64,000 nucleotides of DNA from Lysobacterales bacterium (GCA_016721845.1 JADKHK010000013.1:843501-907500); one strand, 5' to 3'; counted from the first letter of the stretch, positions 47,118-56,349 are shown. The notes: generated by a model not told the origin, from the sequence alone. Made by a program: numbers and translations.

Positions 47118-47998
47118 TGCGTATCCGCAAAGCCGTGTTCCCGGTGGCCGGTCTCGGCACCCGTTTCCTGCCGGCCAGCAAGGTCGTTCCGAAGGAGATG
47201 CTGCCGCTGATCGATCGACCGCTGATCCAGTATGCGGTCGAGGAGGCGGTCGAAGCCGGCTGCGAGACCTTGGTGTTCGTGACCAACCGCTACAAGCACG
47301 CCATCGCCGACTATTTCGACAAGGCCTACGAGCTCGAAGCCAAGCTCGAACAGGCCGGCAAGCACGAGTTGCTGAGCATGGTCCGCGACATCCTGCCGCG
47401 TCATGTGCAGACCGTGTTCGTGACCCAGCATGAAGCGCTCGGACTGGGCCACGCGGTCCTGTGCGCACGTCCGGTGATCGGCGACGAGCCCTTCGCGGTG
47501 CTGCTGCCGGACGACATGATCTGGAACCGCGGTCGCGGCGCGCTGCACCAGATGGCCGACATCGCCGAACGCGACGGTGCCTCGGTGATCGCGGTCGAAG
47601 ATGTGCCGCGCGAGCATACGAACCGCTATGGCATCGTCTCGGCCGAACCTGTGGATGAACACCTCGCACGGGTGCGCGGCGTCGTCGAGAAACCCAAACC
47701 CGACGTGGCGCCGTCCACGCTGGCCATCGTCGGTCGCTACATCCTGTCGCCCCGGATCTTCGACCTGCTGGAAACCACGCGCGCCGGCACCGGCGGCGAA
47801 ATCCAGCTCACCGATGGGATCGCGGCCCTGCTCGCGCAGGACCCGGTGCTGTCCTACCGCTTCATCGGTCGCCGCTTCGACTGCGGCAATCGCCTCGGCA
47901 TGGTCCAGGCAACCGTGCACCTTGCGCTCGAAGATCCGGAATTGCACAACGCCGTGGTCGCGATGATGCGCGAGCGCCTGGCGCTGGAAGCGAACTGA
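47117..47998 (+). CDS. galU: UTP-glucose-1-phosphate uridylyltransferase
   Basis: 293 residues. FPVAGLGTRFLPASKVVPKE is the GalU nucleotide-binding signature; QHEALGLGHAVL and the Asp in LLPDDMI complete the active site. It makes UDP-glucose for polysaccharide and LPS. The ATG at 47117 overlaps the preceding stop; the adjacent TTG at 47114 is unlikely. Confidence 0.96.
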   Translation: MRIRKAVFPVAGLGTRFLPASKVVPKEMLPLIDRPLIQYAVEEAVEAGCETLVFVTNRYKHAIADYFDKAYELEAKLEQAGKHELLSMVRDILPRHVQTVFVTQHEALGLGHAVLCARPVIGDEPFAVLLPDDMIWNRGRGALHQMADIAERDGASVIAVEDVPREHTNRYGIVSAEPVDEHLARVRGVVEKPKPDVAPSTLAIVGRYILSPRIFDLLETTRAGTGGEIQLTDGIAALLAQDPVLSYRFIGRRFDCGNRLGMVQATVHLALEDPELHNAVVAMMRERLALEAN

Positions 47999-48010
47999 GC
48001 GGGGCAGGGC

Positions 48011-49174
48011 ATGGACCTGTCCTGGATCATCAACCACCTCGGCGAAGAACGCGACCGTTATTTCGATGCGGTGATTCCACCGATCGTGCAGAGCGCGATC
48101 TTCGCGCATCCGGACATCGCGACCATGCGCGCGCGCCTCGCCGACGAGTTCAACGCGCATGTCTACACGCGCGGCCAGAACCCGACGGTCGAGATCGTCG
48201 CGAAGAAACTGGCGGCACTGGAAGGCGCCGAACGCGCACTGATGTTCGGCTCCGGCGCCGCGGCCATCGCCGCCGGCGTGCTCGCGAACCTGCGCGCCGG
48301 CGACGAGGTGATCTGCGTCGAGAAGCCCTACTTCTGGACCGGGCAGCTGGTGCGCAAGCTGCTCGCGCAATTCGGCATGCGCGGCGTGTTCATCGATGCG
48401 CGTGAGGCGGCTGATGTCGAGGCCGCGATCACGCCGGCGACGCGCATGATCGTGCTGGAAAGCCCGAATTCGCTGACCTTCGAGCAACAGGACCTCGCGG
48501 CAATCGCCCGGATCGCGCAGGCGAGGGGCATCGTCACGCTCGTCGACAACAGTTATGCGACGCCGCTCGGGCAGTCGCCGATCGCGCTGGGCATCGACCT
48601 GGTCGCGCATTCGGCGACCAAGTACCTCGGCGGCCACAGCGATGTCGTCGCCGGTGCCTTGTGCGGTTCCGAACGGATGATGCGCAAGGTCTTCGATGGT
48701 CCGTACATGACGCTGGGCGCAATCCTGTCGCCGTTCGATGCCTGGCTGCTGTTGCGCGGCCTGCGCACCTTGCCGGTCCGGCTCGAACGCATCGTCGCGA
48801 CCACCGCGACGGTATTGGCGCATCTGGCCAATCATCCGAAGGTCCGGCGCATCCATGCACCGATCCTGCCGTACTCGGAACAGCCGGCACTGAGCGCTTC
48901 GCAGTTGCGGCATGCGAGCGGCCTGTTCTCGATCGAACTCGACGTGCCCGACATCGCGGCCATCGACCGTTTCTGCAATGCGCTCGAACGATTCCTGATG
49001 GCGGCGAGCTGGGGCGGTTACGAATCGCTGGTGTTTCCGGTCGCCGGCGTGCGCGACTGGGGCAGTCTGAATTCACCGGCCAGCGTGCCGGTCAACCTGG
49101 TTCGTTTCTCGATCGGCCTGGAAGATGCCGCGGTGCTGATCGCCGATCTGGAACGCGGATTCGCCGCGATCTGA
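48011..49174 (+). CDS. Cys/Met metabolism PLP enzyme (cystathionine lyase/synthase type)
   Basis: 387 residues. TRGQNPTVEIVAKKLAALEG, SGAAAIAAGVLANLRAGDEV and the PLP lysine in HSATKYLGGHSDVVAGAL place it in the trans-sulfuration family. Whether it is a cystathionine beta-lyase, a gamma-synthase or a homologue with another substrate cannot be told from the sequence. Twelve bases downstream of galU. Confidence 0.88.
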   Translation: MDLSWIINHLGEERDRYFDAVIPPIVQSAIFAHPDIATMRARLADEFNAHVYTRGQNPTVEIVAKKLAALEGAERALMFGSGAAAIAAGVLANLRAGDEVICVEKPYFWTGQLVRKLLAQFGMRGVFIDAREAADVEAAITPATRMIVLESPNSLTFEQQDLAAIARIAQARGIVTLVDNSYATPLGQSPIALGIDLVAHSATKYLGGHSDVVAGALCGSERMMRKVFDGPYMTLGAILSPFDAWLLLRGLRTLPVRLERIVATTATVLAHLANHPKVRRIHAPILPYSEQPALSASQLRHASGLFSIELDVPDIAAIDRFCNALERFLMAASWGGYESLVFPVAGVRDWGSLNSPASVPVNLVRFSIGLEDAAVLIADLERGFAAI

Positions 49175-49186
49175 TCGGCGCAGGCA

Positions 49187-49960
49187 TCAGCGCGCGGTAT
49201 AGCCGCCGTCGATGACCAGCTCCGAACCGGTCATGAACTTCGATTCGTCGGAGGCGAGGAAGACGACGCCCCAGGCGATGTCGTCGGGTTCGCCGACATG
49301 GCCGAGCGGGTGCACGGACCCGACCTGGGCCTTGGCGGCTTCGATGTCGGTGGCGCCACTGTTGCGCAGGTGATTCTCGACCATCGGCGTCCAGATGTAG
49401 CCGGGATGGATCGAGTTCACGCGGATGCGGTCCGGGGCGTAGATCATCGCGTCGGTCTTGGCCATGAGTCGCACCGCGCCCTTGGCGGCGTGATACGGCG
49501 GCACGTCCGGGCCACCGACCAGTCCGTAGATCGACGACAGGTTCACGATGCTGCCGGCGCCGGCACGCTTCATGTGCGGGATCGCATGCTTGGTGCAGAA
49601 GAACACGCCCTTGACGTTGACCGCCTGGACACGATCCCACTCGGCTTCGGTAACCTCGTGCGTCGGCTTGTTCACGCCGGAGATGCCGGCGTTGTTGACC
49701 AGCACATCGATCGACCCGAAGTGCGCGGCGGCCTCATCCATCGCCGACTTCACCTGGGCTTCGTTCGACACGTCGACGTGCCAGAACCGCGCCGGGGCAC
49801 CGGAGGACGTGAGTTCGGCGACCAGCCGCGCGCCATCCTCATCAAGCACATCGAACACCGCGATGCGCGCGCCTTCAGCCGCCAGTCGCAACGCACACGC
49901 ACGGCCGATGCCGAGCGCGGCGCCGGTGATCACGCAGGTCTTGTGCTTGACGCGATTCAT
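49187..49960 (-). CDS. Classical SDR family oxidoreductase
   Basis: 257 residues. TGAALGIGRA cofactor motif (Ala replacing Gly in the second position), NNAG, NLSS and YHAAKGA catalytic motifs, and DGGYTAR at the end. NAD(P)-dependent alcohol or ketone redox; resembles cyclopentanol-dehydrogenase-type enzymes. The start at 49960 follows GGAG. It is the last ordinary chromosomal gene before the transposon region and is convergent with the PLP enzyme. Confidence 0.88.
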   Translation of the reverse strand: MNRVKHKTCVITGAALGIGRACALRLAAEGARIAVFDVLDEDGARLVAELTSSGAPARFWHVDVSNEAQVKSAMDEAAAHFGSIDVLVNNAGISGVNKPTHEVTEAEWDRVQAVNVKGVFFCTKHAIPHMKRAGAGSIVNLSSIYGLVGGPDVPPYHAAKGAVRLMAKTDAMIYAPDRIRVNSIHPGYIWTPMVENHLRNSGATDIEAAKAQVGSVHPLGHVGEPDDIAWGVVFLASDESKFMTGSELVIDGGYTAR

Positions 49961-50206
49961 GGCGCGCTCCGGTTGGGTGGGGTTCGACCATTTGTTCACG
50001 GTAACTCGATCCGACAACCGTAAGTGATTGATTATTCGTTAGGTCGCGGCTCGGACAAGGAAGGTCGATTGACGGTGCCTTCGCACATTGGGCCGATCCA
50101 AGGATGCCCAGAGCCATGAAATCCGATCCAGGATGACAGTCGTCAGGAAGAAGCGGGCCATAGGCTGCGGCACGTCATCGCAAACGGTCCAGAAACTTCG
50201 GCTGAT
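49961..50206. other. Chromosome/transposon boundary region
   Basis: About 245 bases with no credible gene. The chromosome-side end of the Tn7-like element should lie here. No pair of TGT/ACA-bounded terminal inverted repeats could be matched by eye to the right side, so the exact junction and any target duplication are not assigned. Confidence 0.4.
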
Positions 50207-51563
50207 TCAACCCGGAGTGTTACCAAGTCGGGCCCAGAATATCTCGATCTCCAGCCTCGAACCGGCTTCCTTCCGGAGCAGCACCCAAGGCTCTGAGAGA
50301 TGAGGCCGATTTCTCCCCGGCCGGTACAAGTCGGGCATGTAGCGGCCCATTACGACGCGAATTCCTTCTGCGTAACTCCGGGCCACCAATTCTTGGATGG
50401 CAGACAGACAAACCTGAAGGTCTTCAGTTTCCTCACGCGTAGGGGCTGGCCGCTTTACAGGCCATCCTGGCCAATGAAGTCGCAAGATGGACAAACCAAC
50501 CTGCCTGGTCACCTTCGCAATGCAATGTAGATCCAGATAGGAGCGACAGCCGACGACGGTCAGCGGTAGCGAGCGAATTTCCAGAATCGATTTTCGGCGA
50601 GCGGGCACAAAAGAGCGATCCGCATCGACACCAGCAGGTTCCAAGAACAGCGTCATTTCGGTGTCTGACAGGCTGTTTGGCGGCAACTCGGGCAAGCCGA
50701 CAAGCCGCTGAAGCAATTCTCACCGCGAGCCTTCCCGTAGCTTCAATCATGGCCGACTGGGAGTCGCCCAAGCTTTCGAGTCTGGTCAGTGCGGCGAAAA
50801 GGTCTTCAGTCGCCCGCCTGCTCTCCGGCTCAGGGCGAGCCACTGTCCTATGGACGATGTGTGGATCTGTCTCCGGCCGATCGGTACGCCACGCCAAGGA
50901 AGTCGGCAGGACAAATGCAGTATCGAGAACCGACATCGATCGCGCATGGGGAGACGGACCCACCAAACGCGTTCGGTTGCGCTGAGTTTCAGCCCAGTGC
51001 AGATACATCGAGCAAAAGCGTTCAACTTGGAGCGGCGCGTTGAATCCTCGGACAGCGCACTTTTCAATCACGTGGTCGAAGCCGCACTTGCACGTGCCTA
51101 ACCATCCAAAACTTAAGCCATCTAGCCGCATTGGGCGACGACATTTCAGGCAGGTCGTGCGCAGTCCATCGCCGTGCCAGGGACATCGGTGCATCCACGG
51201 AAGCTGATGGAGTAGCGAGTGGTATCCGTAGTTCAAACATTGGGGACAGTATCGAAAGTGGTGTTTGGCCTGCACCAAAGCTTCATCACATTGAAACGGG
51301 AGCCAGTGTCCGTAGTCCCAAAACGTGCGAGTCATGGGCGGCACGTCCAGCGCGGCTGACAATTGTTCCTTGCGCTTGACGGAAAATGTCATCACATGAT
51401 TGAGATCATCTACGTGCCGAACGGAAATGCCGAAAGCGAAACGGTAGTCTCCGCGCTCGTAACGATTGAGGCGTGTGACGCGTAAGAATGCTCCAATGCC
51501 AGAAATGTACGGCCACCGATCGAAGGGCGCGCCAACAAAATGTGGCCGCATGGGGACGTTCAT
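50207..51563 (-). pseudogene. tniQ: TniQ/TnsD-type target selector with one frameshift
   Basis: Reassembles to about 450 residues. The start is the ATG at 51563, which overlaps the tnsC stop as ATGA. The N-terminal TniQ domain has the zinc-finger pattern RYCPQCLNYGYHS, CPWHGDGL and CLKC. The frame holds to about 50718; from there the compatible sequence continues one base over as LLQRLVGLPELPPNSLSD and runs to 50207. Removing one A from the AA at 50717-50718 gives a seamless AVRLLQRLVGL join. TniQ proteins recognise the target site and recruit the TnsC filament. The product is broken unless the indel is a sequence error. Confidence 0.75.
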
Positions 51564-52504
51564 CCGGGCATCCTCGGCAGTCGTGATTTCTCCAAAGCCA
51601 CTAAGCCGGACAGCTTGAGAGCCGTCATGAAATCGTCGGGCGTAAAACGCTTGAACCTCTGATTCTCCTCGCAACGCGAACCATCAGATAGTAGGTCGCA
51701 GTGTCGAAAACACATCATTGGAAAGGGTTCGTCGGGTCCTAGAGAGTTTTGTCCACGAAGCGCGGTCACCGCGTCCAGAAATCTCCTGCCTGCTGTTCAA
51801 TGGACCATCCTTCAGCAACGGCGCAAGGTGCAAATTCCTCGAGGAACGTCCGGCCCTGCCACGTTTGTGCACCGAAGGATTTCAAGGCTGGCCGAATCTC
51901 CAGAAGCCCCTTGAGACCGGTGTACTCGTAGGAGTCACCCGTGAAGCGACCGGTGATCTGAGAGGGCTGTGGGTCCGCATCAGCCGTCGGGACCGAAGAT
52001 TGGTCTGCGTCTGATTGCACTACCAAGATCACGAACAAGCGGTAACCCATGGCCGTAATTTGGTTGTCAAGCGTTGCGAGATGGGCGTAGTCATCGTGTA
52101 GTAGCCGATTTGAATCGTCGATCGCCAGTACGATCACTTCGGCACCCGCCAATGCTGCTTGTTCAGACAGGTGGTTTTTCATGTGATGCACGGAAAACGG
52201 CGATTGCGTCTGCTCTCGCACCTTCAAGTTCGCGGAGAGCTTGAGAGAATGAAAAATACGATTCTGTGGACTGTTGCGGCACGCCAGCCAACATTGAATG
52301 CCAGTACATCTTCCAGTTTCGCCAGTCGTAGGTCTGACTAAGCATTACCAGCCCCTCGGTCTTGCCGATTCGACCAACGCCGTTTGCGATGATGCCGTGG
52401 CGATTGAACTCGATGCCACTGTTGATGGCCTTCCCTAGTGCGGTGATTGGAGGCACCAGAAATCGTGGCCTGATGGCGTACAAAATGGGATGCTTCTTGT
52501 CCAT
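51560..52504 (-). pseudogene. tnsC: TnsC/TniB-type AAA+ ATPase with two frame changes
   Basis: Three frames together make one protein of about 314 residues. Part 1 (52504 to about 52256) holds Walker A as GVGRIGKT near residue 44. Part 2 (about 52251-51776) holds Walker B as VIVLAIDDSNRL, then ALDNQITAMGYRLF-like text and QITGRFTGDSYEYTGL. Part 3 (about 51775-51560) reads FLDAVTALRGQNSLGPDEP. The first change is at the five-A run 52252-52256 (one base too many) and the second at the short A run near 51777-51779 (one base too few). The Walker B glutamate is Asp here. The start at 52504 has AAAGG upstream. The stop is shared with the tniQ start in ATGA, which confirms the true C-terminal frame. 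Confidence 0.8.
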
Positions 52505-52603
52505 GACGAGACCTTTGGTTGCGTTTCGGGGACGGCTTCGATGAGGTTGAGGAGCTCGGCCGGAACACTGCTTCCGGCGGCTCGTTTGCGTTCCATTCGT
52601 TCG

Positions 52604-54436
52604 TCAGCGACGAGGGGGCAAGTCGAAAATCGAGATGCTTCGAGTTGAATTGCCGTCGCTGTTGCGAGGCGAAGCCGTGGAAGCCAAGTCGGAGCGCACA
52701 TACTCGTCTGCCGCCCAGCGCAACTCGTGTGCCCAGCGCCGCACTGCGTCGTGATAGGCGGCGACAGCGTCCTCGACACCCTTCCAAGAGATCAGTCCAC
52801 GCTCTTCGCATGCGTTCGCACGTTCTCGTGTCTCGAGATCGTGCGCGGTGCGAGACCATGGCGCCGACACATGCAAGACGACAAAGACTTCGCCGTCTTT
52901 CCACAGCGTCATTCGACGCAGATCATTTGCGCTAACGGTGGCTTGGAACGATTGCCCGATCAGGTTGTAGCGACCCTGCAAGGTTCTGCTGCGATACGTT
53001 GCCTTCTTCCACCGCACGTAGGGCTGCCGGACCTTTTTCTTGCCGGCAATCTTCACTCTCGGGCGCAGCAGCAATAGTTCCCCTGCATCTTTGTCGGTCA
53101 AGGTTGATTGGATTCCGACGACTGTGTCGAAGTACCGTTCGACGACTTGTCGCGGGCTTTGCTTGTAGAGGGCCTCTTGGGGCGTAGCGTGATAGCCGGA
53201 AACCGCCACATCCATGAGGTCGTCTAGTGCTTGCAGCTTTGCCGGGTAATCCTCGGCTCGAAGAGCGGTGGTAGCTTCTGGACCATCGCGGTTCGTTCCC
53301 TCCGGTCGAAATCCGCCGGCGAGCAGCCGCAGCACCTGCTCTTCGATCTTTTTGAAGAATGCTTCTACATGCGGGCGACCTTCTGGCACGCCCGGAAACC
53401 CAATGTTGACTACGCCGCCGAAGAACTTGGCAAGGTTGTGTGTCGCGTCTTTGGCGATGTGGGCCATGGCGCTGTCCAGCGCCAGGCAGGCGCCGCGCAA
53501 GATTCGCGAACACGTGTCCACCGCGTTCGGCATCCACGCTTCGGGGTGGTATTGCATGTTCGGCACAATCAGCGCGCGCGGCTGCCATCGAGTGAGGCTG
53601 CGTGCTCCCGTGCGCAGGAGGTCGAAGCGGTTGTAGTTGTCCTTCACGACCAAGTTCCACGCCACAATGGCGCGCGATGCCACGTCGATGAAAACGATTA
53701 GCCAGAGGCGGGTAATGAGACGCGGGATCCAGTTTCCTTCGGGTGTCTGTATGAGAACGTTCCAATTGACGTCGATACGATGACCGTCCGCTTCGATGCG
53801 ATCGAAGGGCTTTATTGGGTATAGATGTTCTAGCCGCGTGCTGTGTGTCTTCTCCGGAGACTCTTCATCCAGGTTTGGCGTTGGCAACAATTCGCGAGCA
53901 GTCCGAATCCGCCGAATGAGAGCGCGACGGCCCCGGTCCGGTGTAGCCCACATCGGCAAATTGCCCCAGCCTGCTTTAGAGATCAGTTCGAGCAGCTTCT
54001 TGAAGAACTTGTTGAACGCGCGGCTAGACCGGCTCCGTTCCGGCAAACGTCCTCGGAAAGCTTCGATGAGCGCCAAGGCTCCAGGCACCAAGCGCAGCAA
54101 CGTCGCGATGCTCTTGGGCGGCTGGCTCGCGTCGACTGCCGGCTGTTCGGTTTGCTCTTTCTCGCGGCGGTGATGCCAAAGGCAAGCGCGATAGCCGACG
54201 AGATTGCCGTCCGGGTGTGCGCGAACTGATTCAGCCACCACGTCCATGAGAGTATTCCTTCGCACGTGGTGGTGCTTCGCAGCGTCGCGAATACTTGAGC
54301 CTGCATAGACGGCGGTCAGCGCCTTCTCGTAAGCGACGTAGTGTTTCGCTGCCGTTTCAGGCTCAATGGACTGCGGATTTAGACGCGGCAGTGCTAGCAA
54401 CTCGGACTCGGGCGGAAGATCGAGAGAGCGACTCAT
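52604..54436 (-). CDS. tnsB: TnsB-type DDE transposase
   Basis: About 610 residues, intact. N-terminal DNA-binding region, then a retroviral-integrase core: first Asp in RIEADGHRIDV, second in CLALDSAMAHIAKDAT, catalytic Glu in GRPHVEAFFKKIEEQ, followed by a Mu-transposase C-terminal beta barrel (PYVRWKKATYRSRTLQG). TnsB binds the element ends and joins 3' ends to target DNA. The start is 54436, in ATGA overlap with the tnsA-like stop; the frame further up to 54526 is within tnsA. Confidence 0.92.
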   Translation of the reverse strand: MSRSLDLPPESELLALPRLNPQSIEPETAAKHYVAYEKALTAVYAGSSIRDAAKHHHVRRNTLMDVVAESVRAHPDGNLVGYRACLWHHRREKEQTEQPAVDASQPPKSIATLLRLVPGALALIEAFRGRLPERSRSSRAFNKFFKKLLELISKAGWGNLPMWATPDRGRRALIRRIRTARELLPTPNLDEESPEKTHSTRLEHLYPIKPFDRIEADGHRIDVNWNVLIQTPEGNWIPRLITRLWLIVFIDVASRAIVAWNLVVKDNYNRFDLLRTGARSLTRWQPRALIVPNMQYHPEAWMPNAVDTCSRILRGACLALDSAMAHIAKDATHNLAKFFGGVVNIGFPGVPEGRPHVEAFFKKIEEQVLRLLAGGFRPEGTNRDGPEATTALRAEDYPAKLQALDDLMDVAVSGYHATPQEALYKQSPRQVVERYFDTVVGIQSTLTDKDAGELLLLRPRVKIAGKKKVRQPYVRWKKATYRSRTLQGRYNLIGQSFQATVSANDLRRMTLWKDGEVFVVLHVSAPWSRTAHDLETRERANACEERGLISWKGVEDAVAAYHDAVRRWAHELRWAADEYVRSDLASTASPRNSDGNSTRSISIFDLPPRR

Positions 54437-55128
54437 GACGCAATCTCGAAGCACGTACTGCGCAGCATGCGATCTGTGGCATCGCAAGTGAGAATGCCTG
54501 CGTGCACGAGATAGGCCAGCACACATTGGATGTCGGCGTGCTGAAATCCTTCCAGGGCCGTCGTAAGCTGCGAGAATCGCAGACGGTGATGGCGCGACAA
54601 CTGGTCGACAATGGCGTCTTGCACGACGCCACGATTGGTCAATCGAATGGCGGTTTGCACATCTGGAAGCAGCCGAAAGGCAAGAGCGATCCGGTCGCTC
54701 TGCGCGAGCACGTCTCTCTCTTGAACAAACTCCAGCGGAAGGTGGGCAGCACGTGCTGCTTCGATCAGTGCCTCAGCGTCGCGATGAGCCCGTCGCTTTT
54801 GTCCTTGTGCTGCATTTGAGGAGCCCATAACCATCATCAACATGTGCTCTTCACCGGACGTGTCGCGACACCAAAAGCAGATTTCGTAGAGTGCGGTGCC
54901 GACCTGCAGTACCCGGGGACGTTCCGTGTACGCGCTGACCTTGGGGTTGAACTCCAGCAGCAGTGCTTGAGCAATGCGCGCCAAGTTCAATACCCGTACG
55001 AGTCGCCCGCCTTCTTTGGGAGACGCGAAAGAATGTGCATCGCCCGCGCGAATCTCTGGCAGTGAAAGATCTCTTGGCGCATATGGACGGTCTCCGCTCG
55101 GATACGATTGGGACGAGGTGTTATTCAT
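54433..55128 (-). CDS. TnsA-like protein, catalytic motif not evident
   Basis: 231 residues. Position between a coupled small gene and tnsB, and the segment ALLLEFNPKVSAYTERP, match the start of the TnsA endonuclease domain, which cuts the 5' ends in Tn7. The following part expected to carry Asp and Lys (PDF...EVK) reads ICFWCRDTSGEEHML and has neither, so catalysis is doubtful. The C-terminal half is helical, with a winged-helix-like end that could contact TnsC. The start is the ATG at 55128, seven bases after AGAGGA, overlapping the stop of the upstream gene. Confidence 0.65.
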   Translation of the reverse strand: MNNTSSQSYPSGDRPYAPRDLSLPEIRAGDAHSFASPKEGGRLVRVLNLARIAQALLLEFNPKVSAYTERPRVLQVGTALYEICFWCRDTSGEEHMLMMVMGSSNAAQGQKRRAHRDAEALIEAARAAHLPLEFVQERDVLAQSDRIALAFRLLPDVQTAIRLTNRGVVQDAIVDQLSRHHRLRFSQLTTALEGFQHADIQCVLAYLVHAGILTCDATDRMLRSTCFEIAS

Positions 55129-55457
55129 TGAGGATCCTCTTCGCACGTAGTACGTAAGCGGCGTGCGGACTCAAAGGAAGGCGGCCCCGAACCATCGCCT
55201 TCTGGCGTGCGCACCAACAGCCATTCCAATAAGCAACGACCGCGCGCGCTCACGACGAAAAGCCGCTGAAGTTCGTTGCGCTTCTCGTCCACGAGGGCGA
55301 ATCCATCGAACACAACGTCTGGCAATTCGGTGTCGTCTTGATCGAGCACTACCCGGACTCTGCGTACACAAATGCCGTGAGCAGATGCGTGCGCTCGCGG
55401 GATCGGGATCACCAGAAACCACGGCACCTTCTCAGTACCCTTCGGCGAGGCGGTCAT
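55125..55457 (-). CDS. First gene of the Tn7-like operon, unknown function
   Basis: 110 residues from an ATG at 55457 with GGGAGG six bases upstream, the best ribosome binding site in the operon. Its stop overlaps the tnsA-like start as ATGA, so translation is coupled and the protein is made in step with the transposase. The sequence is mixed alpha/beta (FLVIPIPRAHASAHGICVRR, ELPDVVFDGFALVDEKRNEL) with no signal peptide, no zinc motif and no family that I recognise. It could be an accessory transposition factor or regulator. Confidence 0.72.
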   Translation of the reverse strand: MTASPKGTEKVPWFLVIPIPRAHASAHGICVRRVRVVLDQDDTELPDVVFDGFALVDEKRNELQRLFVVSARGRCLLEWLLVRTPEGDGSGPPSFESARRLRTTCEEDPQ

Positions 55458-55997
55458 GACATGCCTCCCGGCGCGCTCACTCTGGAAGGCTCCGCAAGGA
55501 AGGTTTCGAATGGACGCCTTCCCTCAGGGCGCGACGCCATGGATTCGGAGAGACACGGACTCGGTGGACAATGAAATGACAGCGTGACGTGCATGCGAAC
55601 GCTCCCGGCAAGTGCAGAGGCGCCGACGAGCGCGTCCGCGTGGCAGGGCCGAAGCGAGCAGATGGGAAGGTGCCGAAAGGACCAACTCGTGGATCCAATT
55701 TCAGACGCAGTTGACACCGACCGAGGAAAGTGGGACTGTGTAGCGAAGCCGCCAAGCTTTGCACTACCCAGCCCCTGCTCGCAGGGGCTTTTGCTTTTTG
55801 GGTATTAGAAATCGTGCAAACGGCTGCGCTACGGCGGACGCCACTGCGGCATGTCTACGCGTACGACGATGGATTCTGCGCCGTCGACGTTTCTCTGAAG
55901 ATCTGGGGCTTGCGGCGAAGAGTCACTTAGTTTCGTGCCGCAGAGTGCGCGGTGTGCGGGCAGATAGGGAGAGTTTTCCCCCAGCCTTGCACTAGTG
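55458..55997. other. Non-coding stretch between the operon and its regulator
   Basis: 540 bases without a credible gene on either strand; the short frames here have poor composition and no ribosome binding sites. It should contain the operon promoter, reading leftwards. It also contains a terminator-like hairpin (listed separately) and, at 55989-55998, the perfect palindrome GCACTAGTGC at the end of the regulator gene. Confidence 0.5.
55711..55799 (+). ncRNA. Candidate small RNA ending in a strong terminator
   Basis: A consensus -35 hexamer TTGACA is at 55711-55716, though a good -10 at 17 bases is not visible. Two hairpins follow: 7 bp at 55743-55749 with 55756-55762 (loop CGCCAA), and an 8-bp GC stem at 55770-55789 (loop CTCG) followed by TTTT and T5. 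No ORF precedes the terminator on this strand, so it ends either an unrecognised RNA or a transcript from further left. Confidence 0.35.
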
Positions 55998-56330
55998 CTA
56001 AACATGGCGAGTGTCCACCGCGATGGCGATGCTCGCGGCTTCGGTCGGCTGGGCGCCAATGCACTCGCCCGCATTGACTTCGCCGGCCAACCACCGCGCC
56101 ACTTCGATGGTCCGGGCGAACCGGCCTCGACGCCCCGGCAGTTTGAACACCTCGACGGGGAGCTCGCCGAGGCGTGCGGCCCTCTGAAATGCACGTGACG
56201 ATCGGTATCCAAGGCACCGTCCGAGCGCTTGACCGCTAAGAAGTTCACTATGCTCATCGAGCATGCGGCGTATCAATTGACTCGCTTCGGTGGGCGTCAA
56301 AGGGTGCACATTGCGCCTCTTGGTAGACAT
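55998..56330 (-). CDS. Small helix-turn-helix-type protein, probable element regulator
   Basis: 110 residues. The middle part, LSGQALGRCLGYRSSRAFQRAARLGELPVEVF, split as two helices around GYRSS, resembles AlpA/excisionase-like winged helices, and GRRGRFARTIEVARWLAGE resembles their wing. It is intact. It is divergent from the ORF at 56391, and the 60-base spacer holds inverted repeats suited to autoregulation. As the only regulator-like gene by the tns operon it may control it. Family assignment is tentative. Confidence 0.6.
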   Translation of the reverse strand: MSTKRRNVHPLTPTEASQLIRRMLDEHSELLSGQALGRCLGYRSSRAFQRAARLGELPVEVFKLPGRRGRFARTIEVARWLAGEVNAGECIGAQPTEAASIAIAVDTRHV

Positions 56331-56349
56331 TGTCGTTTTGACATGTTTT

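Noticed and set aside
50056..55504. Repeated CAAGGAAGGT at 50056-50065 and 55495-55504 as transposon ends
   Set aside because: The copies are in direct, not inverted, orientation, are not next to TGT/ACA, and a 10-base match is not surprising over these distances.
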